Origin: PALSA-911 sp963743035
GTDB taxonomy: Bacteria > Pseudomonadota > Alphaproteobacteria > Acetobacterales > Acetobacteraceae
Length of the DNA stretch: 64,000 bases
Direction: 5' to 3'
NCBI GenBank assembly: GCA_963743035.1
Contig: CAVUOB010000003.1
Span: 62,001-126,000 of the forward strand
Shown: piece after piece, positions 59,665 through 64,000 of the stretch
Numbering within the stretch: position 1 is the first letter of the stretch
How the letters are laid out: the number at the start of each line of letters is the position of its first letter
Position numbers and translations under genes: made by a program
Notes under the pieces: generated by a model
Seen by the model: only the letters and a program-made list of their open reading frames with translations
What the model was told of the DNA's origin: nothing
The model's database searches: none

Positions 59665-60756
59665 TTACGACAGTGAACCGTCAGCATCTTTGCTGGGCTG
59701 CGCCGAACCTGACGGATCTGTGGCATGGATCACGGAGACCGTCGTTCCCCGGGCTCCGGTTGCGACCTTGACGACAGCGGCAAGCTGTTGGGCGAGCGCG
59801 TTGATCAAGGATGTGCCCAGGCCCCCGGATGGCGTGTTTGGCAGCGCCATCGGCATACCCACCCCGCTGTCGGCGATCACAAGCTGCCAGTCAGGCCCGT
59901 TGGCCTCATAGGAGACCTCGATTGTGCGCCTGTCCGGGTATCCGTCCGGAAATGCGTGTTTCAGCGCGTTGATAACGAGCTCGGTGACAATAAGGCCGAT
60001 ACTGACCGCGTCCCCCGACGACGCGGTTCCCGGCTGAGCGACCACCTTCAATGTGACTTCTCGCTCGTCGCGTATCATCGACGTGGCAAGGGCCTGGCAT
60101 AGCTGGGTCAGATACGGGCCGACCTGGATCGGCTCTCCGACCACGGACACGCGCAGGTGCTGCTGGACGGCGGCGATCGACAGGACGCGCTCGTGGGCGT
60201 CTCGAAGATGCCGCCGCGTCTCCTCCGATCCGACGGTCCGGGCCTTGAGCATCAGGATGCTCGCGATCAGCTGAAGACTGTTGGCGACCCGGTGCTGAAT
60301 TTCCTCCAGCAGCACTTCCTTCTGCCGCATCAGTTCGCTCAACGCGCGATCGGCGGCGCGGCGGCTGGTGACGTCCTCGAACGCCAGAAGGATTGTCGTC
60401 TGCGACTGATCTCCATTGAACATCTGCCGCGCGTTCAGCAGCATCGTCCGCAGCCCGATCTTCTGGAAGTCGTGGGTAACCTCGTAATCTTCCATCGTCC
60501 CGTGCAGCGGCACGATCTGTTCCAATAACCGACGCAGATCCGGGATGTCCCACTGGCCGTCACCCAGCGCGTAGACGAGCCGTCCTTCGGTTTCCGCCTG
60601 ATCGACCAGGAATGTTCGATAGAAGGAACGGCTGCCGACAAGCACACACAGACTCCCATCGAGCACCAGCAACGGCTCCCGGATGGTATCCACGATGGCT
60701 TGTGCCAGTGCGTCTCCGTCCAGGACCTGCCCGGAAAGCCCTGTTTGGCCAGCCAT
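59665..60756 (-). CDS. PAS-containing HisKA_2-type sensor histidine kinase
   Basis: A 363-residue cytoplasmic kinase. The N-terminal PAS-like domain (about residues 15-130, EPLLVLDGSLCVLVGSRSFY and TILLAFEDVTSRRAADRALS) precedes a dimerisation helix with the phospho-acceptor motif LLEEIQHRVANSLQLIASIL (HR-x-x-NSLQ, HisKA_2), then a HATPase: VTELVINALKHAFPDGYPDR (N box), VIADSGVGMPMALPNTPSGG (G1) and GLGTSLINALAQQL (G2). Such kinases act in general-stress or light/redox signalling in alphaproteobacteria. No response regulator is adjacent. No transmembrane segment is visible. Confidence 0.88.
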   Translation of the reverse strand: MAGQTGLSGQVLDGDALAQAIVDTIREPLLVLDGSLCVLVGSRSFYRTFLVDQAETEGRLVYALGDGQWDIPDLRRLLEQIVPLHGTMEDYEVTHDFQKIGLRTMLLNARQMFNGDQSQTTILLAFEDVTSRRAADRALSELMRQKEVLLEEIQHRVANSLQLIASILMLKARTVGSEETRRHLRDAHERVLSIAAVQQHLRVSVVGEPIQVGPYLTQLCQALATSMIRDEREVTLKVVAQPGTASSGDAVSIGLIVTELVINALKHAFPDGYPDRRTIEVSYEANGPDWQLVIADSGVGMPMALPNTPSGGLGTSLINALAQQLAAVVKVATGARGTTVSVIHATDPSGSAQPSKDADGSLS

Positions 60757-61067
60757 TCTTCGATTTCCTAGGAGAGGACCTGGCGATCATGACAGCTTCA
60801 AGGACAAAGCGCCAATACAACGGAACCAGATTACTCACCGGAGAGCCGAAATTCGTCGGCAGAGGCCCGTGTGGTCGCTCAGGCCGGAACCGGAACTCAG
60901 CCGGCGGACCTCCAGCGCGAATGGCGCGAATCACCCACCGCCCGTTCGCATTGATGAAAACAGCGCCTTATCGGGTGCGGGAAACCGGGGTGAAAGGTCG
61001 CCGCTCTTCCAGCCCGGCCATGGCGCCCTGGAATCATCCGCTGGCTGCTGGCAGCCAGCCCGCGCAA
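60757..61067. other. Intergenic region between histidine kinase and SDR genes
   Basis: These 311 bp contain no convincing gene. A plus-strand open frame crosses it but has no recognisable similarity and continues into the SDR antisense. Near the SDR stop is a perfect palindrome (61040-61059). The part next to the kinase start presumably holds its promoter. Confidence 0.5.
61040..61059 (-). terminator. Palindrome at the end of the SDR gene
   Basis: GCTGGCTGC-TG-GCAGCCAGC has perfect 9-base arms separated by two bases and starts 8 bp beyond the SDR stop codon. It is placed as a terminator, though the very short loop would force the innermost pairs open. Confidence 0.45.
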
Positions 61068-61832
61068 CTACACACCCCCCGTCACATCGATCGTCAGCCC
61101 GGTAACGAAGTCCGCCTCGTGCGAGGCCAGGAAGCAGATCACCCCGGCCTGATCCTTCGCCTGCGCCACCCGGCGCAGCGGGGTGCGGGCGATCTCGGCG
61201 GCCTGCGCCTCGGGGTCGCGCTGTTCCCAATGCGGGCGGATGCGCTCGGTCAGCGTCAGGCTCGGCGCGATGGCGTTCACGTTCACGCCGTGCGGGCCGA
61301 GCTCCAGGGATAGTTTCTTGGTGAAGGCAATGATCCCGCCCTTGGCCGCGGCATAGGCGCTGCTGCTGGACACGCTCAGCCCGCGCCCGGCGATCGATGC
61401 CAGGTTGATGATCTTGCCGTTGCCCTGGCGCGCCATCACCGGCGCCACGGCATGGCAGAACAGAAATGTGCCGTCGAGATTGAAGGCGATGATCTTCTGC
61501 CATTCCGCCAGCGTCAGTTCCTCGGTCGTCGCGGCCGGGCGGGGGATGATCGTGCTGCCGCCGACGGCATTGACCAATATGTCGATCCGGCCGAACTCGG
61601 CGACCGCCCCGGCCACCAGCGCGTCCACCTGTCCCGGGTCCAGCGCATCCGCGACCCGCCCATGCGCCCGCCCGCCATCCAGGCGCAGCGTGTCCACCAG
61701 CGCGTCCAGCCTTCCCTGGTGGTTGTCGACGGCAACGATGATCGCGCCCTCGCGCGCCATGATCTCCGCCGTCGCCTTGCCGATGCCGCTGGCCGCAGCG
61801 GTGATGACCGCCACCTTGTCCGTGAAGCGCAT
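61068..61832 (-). CDS. Short-chain dehydrogenase/reductase (SDR) family oxidoreductase
   Basis: A 254-residue classical SDR. The cofactor motif is AVITAAASGIGKATAEIMAR (T-A-A-x-S-G-I-G replacing T-G-x-x-x-G-x-G), with Asp at the end of strand 2 (IIVAVDNHQ) favouring NAD. DILVNAVGGSTI is the NNAG-type strand. Catalytic Ser/Tyr/Lys lie in INLASIAGRGLSVSSSSAYA AAKGG, and the C-terminal LASHEADFVTGLTIDVTGGV is characteristic. Substrate unknown. It lies on the same strand as the downstream-located alpha/beta hydrolase, 92 bp away, and may share its transcript. Confidence 0.9.
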   Translation of the reverse strand: MRFTDKVAVITAAASGIGKATAEIMAREGAIIVAVDNHQGRLDALVDTLRLDGGRAHGRVADALDPGQVDALVAGAVAEFGRIDILVNAVGGSTIIPRPAATTEELTLAEWQKIIAFNLDGTFLFCHAVAPVMARQGNGKIINLASIAGRGLSVSSSSAYAAAKGGIIAFTKKLSLELGPHGVNVNAIAPSLTLTERIRPHWEQRDPEAQAAEIARTPLRRVAQAKDQAGVICFLASHEADFVTGLTIDVTGGV

Positions 61833-61924
61833 GAAGTTTCCCCCTGTTTTTCTGACCGGGAGGCTAGTCCCCGGTCATCGCAGCGGCAACCGGCCGGACA
61901 TCCGTTGCGCGCGGGTGAAGGCGA

Positions 61925-62810
61925 TCAGATAAAGCGCCGGACCGCATCGAGGAAGAAATCCAGCCGGTCGTGGTGCACCCAGTGGCCGGCGCCCTCCACC
62001 GCCAGCACGCGGGCATCGCGGAACGGCGCGATGCGCCCGTCGGTCTCGGGGTTCGTCGCCCAGCTCTCGGTGCCGTAGACCAGCAGCGTCGGGCAGGCGA
62101 TGTGCGACCACAGCGTGGCGATCGCCTCGCGCGTCATGTCGTAGGGCGGCCAGACGCGGACATAGTTGTCGAACTTCCAGCTATAGGTGCCGTCCTCGTT
62201 CTGGTTGACGCCGTGCTGGGTCAGATGACGCGCCTGCTCCGGCGAGAGGTGTTTGTTCTCGTCCTGCATGCGCCGGAACGCGTCCTCGATCGTCGGGATA
62301 GCGGCGCGGCAGGCGGGCGGACAGCGTGCGCTGCTCGTCGATCCAGTCGCGCATGCGCCCGTCGATCGTGCGGGTCGCGTCCTGCGCCTGCATGCGCCGC
62401 GACGGACCGAGCCCCTCGATCGCAACCAGCCGCCGCACCGTGTCCGGATAGATGCCGGCGTAGCGCAGCGAGATGTTGCCGCCGAGGGAATGGGCGATGA
62501 TGGTCACCGGCGCCAGGCGCTGCTGGTGGATCAGCTGCGCCAGGTCGTAGACGTAGTTGGCCATCGGGTACTGCCCGTCGGACGGCCAGTCGCTGTCGCC
62601 GTGGCCGCGCAGGTCGGGAGCGATGATGTGCCAGTCCCGGCGCAGCTCGGCGGCCACCCAGTCCCAGTTGCGGCAATGGTCCCGCCCGCCATGCAGCAGG
62701 ATTAGCGGCGGCGCGTCGGGGTTGCCCCAGTCGACGTAATGCAGCCGCAGCCGCTGGGAGACGTAGAAGCGCGATGTCGGTCCCGGGGCGGTGGGGAGGA
62801 GGGAGGGCAT
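61925..62810 (-). CDS. Alpha/beta hydrolase (reading frame interrupted)
   Basis: An alpha/beta-fold hydrolase, 294 residues after correction. LRLHYVDWGNPDAPPLILLH then GGRDHCRNWDW holds the oxyanion region, APDLRGHGDSDWPSDGQYPM the family segment, and the nucleophile elbow is IIAHSLGGNISLRYAGIYPD. The acid and final His lie in GTESWATNPET and VEGAGHWVHHDRLDFFLDAV. One extra base near 62306 separates ARLPRR from AIPTIEDAFRRMQDENKHLS. ATG 62810 is chosen where homology begins; the open frame upstream to 62933 is not family-like. Substrate unknown; cofactor-free ester or C-C hydrolases are the nearest types. Confidence 0.85.
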
Positions 62811-62946
62811 GGGTTTCCCGTGCGTTGCTTCGCTTCCGCTGTAGCCGATCGAAGGCCGGTCGGGGAAGCGGTGACCGGAAATCGCTGGCCAGACCGCCTT
62901 GCGGCCTGCAAAAACCTGTGGGGCCGACAGCAAGGGCGAGGCAACC

Positions 62947-63744
62947 GTGTCGATCAGCCGTTTCCTGACCTATCTCGGGTTCGCGTTCTGGGTATCGGTC
63001 TGCGCCGCCGCGCCGGAATTCATCTGGCAGGGGTTGCTGGCGCTGATCGATCATTTCTCGCGGCAGAACGTCTACGCCATCATCCTGATCGGCGTGATCC
63101 TGACGGTGTTCGTCGAACCGATCCTGGAGCGCGCGCGCGACGGCAGATGGACCTCCGAGCACCGCAACACCCGCAGCCTGCTGCTGACCGCGCCGATCGC
63201 CTTCGTCTTCGGCCTGGTCGCGGTCGGATTGCACGAATGCATGACCGCCTATCTCGGCTCCGGCCATGACGGGCAGTCGGATGGCGTGGCCAAGGGGGTC
63301 AGTCTGATCCTGGAATGGGCCTGGGTGCCGATGGCGGTGACCCTGTCCTGGTTCTGCGCGCGGCTGCCGGGCTGGCCGAGGCTGGCGGGCGGCGTCGCCG
63401 CCGGCGCCTGGGTGATCGCCATCGGCTGGTACTATGGCTGGCCGCTGCGCGACATCGTCATGACGGCGGTTCCCTGCATCGTGCTGATCGCGCTGGGGCA
63501 ATGGTACGTGGCGCGGAACTGGCACGAGGACACGTTCCGCAACCTGGCGATCGGCGTGGCCGGCGTCAGCCTCGCATGGCTGGCGCTGACGCTGCTGCTG
63601 CATGCGGTGCTGGGACCGGCGGGACTGGCCGGGTATCCGCTATACGGGGCCGGCGATCTCGGCGACGATTTCCGCTTCTATCTCGGCTGGTCCATCGGGC
63701 TGGCGCTGGCCCCCAACCCGGTGCCGCTGGACCGGCACGGCTGA
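62947..63744 (+). CDS. Unrecognised multi-span membrane protein
   Basis: A 265-residue integral membrane protein with six or seven predicted helices (FLTYLGFAFWVSVCAAAPEF, VYAIILIGVILTVFVEPILE, LLTAPIAFVFGLVAVGLHEC, the amphipathic segment ILEWAWVPMAVTLSWFCARL, AGAWVIAIGWYYGWPL, LAIGVAGVSLAWLALTLLLH). I recognise no family. GTG 62947 is chosen because AAGGGCGAGGCAACC precedes it; an upstream start at 62899 lacks a site. It is divergent from the alpha/beta hydrolase. Several Trp-rich helices and conserved-looking His/Glu (GLHECMT) could be functional, but this is speculation. Confidence 0.65.
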   Translation: MSISRFLTYLGFAFWVSVCAAAPEFIWQGLLALIDHFSRQNVYAIILIGVILTVFVEPILERARDGRWTSEHRNTRSLLLTAPIAFVFGLVAVGLHECMTAYLGSGHDGQSDGVAKGVSLILEWAWVPMAVTLSWFCARLPGWPRLAGGVAAGAWVIAIGWYYGWPLRDIVMTAVPCIVLIALGQWYVARNWHEDTFRNLAIGVAGVSLAWLALTLLLHAVLGPAGLAGYPLYGAGDLGDDFRFYLGWSIGLALAPNPVPLDRHG

Positions 63745-63783
63745 GCGCAAGCGGGGCGGCCAGGCGCCGTTGCCCGGCCCGGC

Positions 63784-63984
63784 TCAGTCGCCGCCGGGCG
63801 CGCGGGTGGCGCCGGGCCGGGCGGGATCTTCCGTCATGCTTTGCCCGATCATCATCGCCGTGTCGTCCGGCGCGGACAGGTACTCGTCCAGGGCCTGGCG
63901 CACCGGGCTGCTGGACAGGATCGCCGATACCCCGGCCAGCACCAGCGTGGCCCCGAGCAGCAGCGTGTCCATTCCAGCCCGCAT
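63784..63984 (-). CDS. Small unrecognised membrane-anchored protein
   Basis: A 66-residue protein with one hydrophobic N-terminal helix (MDTLLLGATLVLAGVSAILS) and an acidic, Pro-rich tail (LDEYLSAPDDTAMMIGQSM). I do not recognise it. The ATG at 63984 follows a near-perfect ribosome site (AAGGAGGCTTGGG), good evidence that it is translated. It lies at the window edge, so its operon context upstream is unseen. Confidence 0.6.
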   Translation of the reverse strand: MRAGMDTLLLGATLVLAGVSAILSSSPVRQALDEYLSAPDDTAMMIGQSMTEDPARPGATRAPGGD

Positions 63985-64000
63985 CCCAAGCCTCCTTGTC

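Noticed and set aside
17378..62810. Programmed +1 frameshifting as a general feature of this organism
   Set aside because: The break sites share no slippery heptamer or downstream structure, and many neighbouring genes need no shift. Error or mutation is simpler, though not disproved.
1..64000. CRISPR arrays, tRNA/rRNA genes, insertion sequences with transposases
   Set aside because: None seen. The only regular repeats are the short tandem arrays at gene junctions and the dispersed palindromic family, neither of which has CRISPR-like spacing.

Overview
The window is high-GC bacterial chromosome. Gene order and content point to an alphaproteobacterium, and I lean towards Rhodospirillales/Acetobacteraceae, but that lineage call is inference. 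The supporting signs are maeB-(TA)-mutS-glnD and aroQ-accB-accC synteny, rnd close to aspS, a ccoNOQP-ccoGHIS cluster under a perfect FNR/FixK box, and PEP-CTERM proteins. I saw no rRNA, tRNA, CRISPR array, transposase or prophage.

Layout. 1-4.5 kb: end of glgA and a GlgX-MalQ double-enzyme gene (glycogen/maltodextrin turnover). 4.4-11 kb: amidohydrolase, enoyl-CoA hydratase, a PEP-CTERM protein, Hsp20, an Old Yellow Enzyme and a solitary RutA-like monooxygenase. 11.4-14.8 kb: FAD dehydrogenase, TonB-like protein, HxlR regulator. 15-21 kb: benzoyl-CoA (box) operon made of benzoate-CoA ligase, alpha/beta hydrolase, boxC, boxB and a MaoC hydratase. 21.3-22.6 kb: second PEP-CTERM protein. 22.7-30.7 kb: the complete cbb3 oxidase structural and maturation cluster on the minus strand, led by a small membrane protein. 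A SafE-like gene diverges from it at 30.9 kb. 31.6-40.5 kb: membrane/stress proteins, an orphan amino-acid binding protein, rnd, a MazEF-type TA pair, aspS, an MFS transporter, lolA and a puuD-like hydrolase. 40.6-45.5 kb: dppBCDF transporter without a binding protein, divergent from an enolase-superfamily enzyme. 45.8-50.4 kb: DUF202 and CAP proteins, aroQ-accB-accC, thiS-thiG. 50.4-59 kb: maeB, a PIN/RHH TA pair, mutS, glnD. 59.3-64 kb: a small FixK-box-preceded membrane protein, a histidine kinase, an SDR, an alpha/beta hydrolase and two unrecognised proteins.

Three points cut across the window. (1) At least ten genes, including the essential aspS, are broken by single extra bases. Removing them gives family-length proteins in every case, so the sequence itself probably carries insertion errors. 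Affected entries give the full gene span. (2) A family of dispersed, strongly palindromic intergenic repeats occurs four times (about 11.2, 33.7, 45.6 and 59.06 kb). (3) Short tandem duplications repeatedly sit exactly on start or stop codons (38.89, 39.59, 39.73 and 42.49 kb); two of them create chains of mini-ORFs leading into the next gene.
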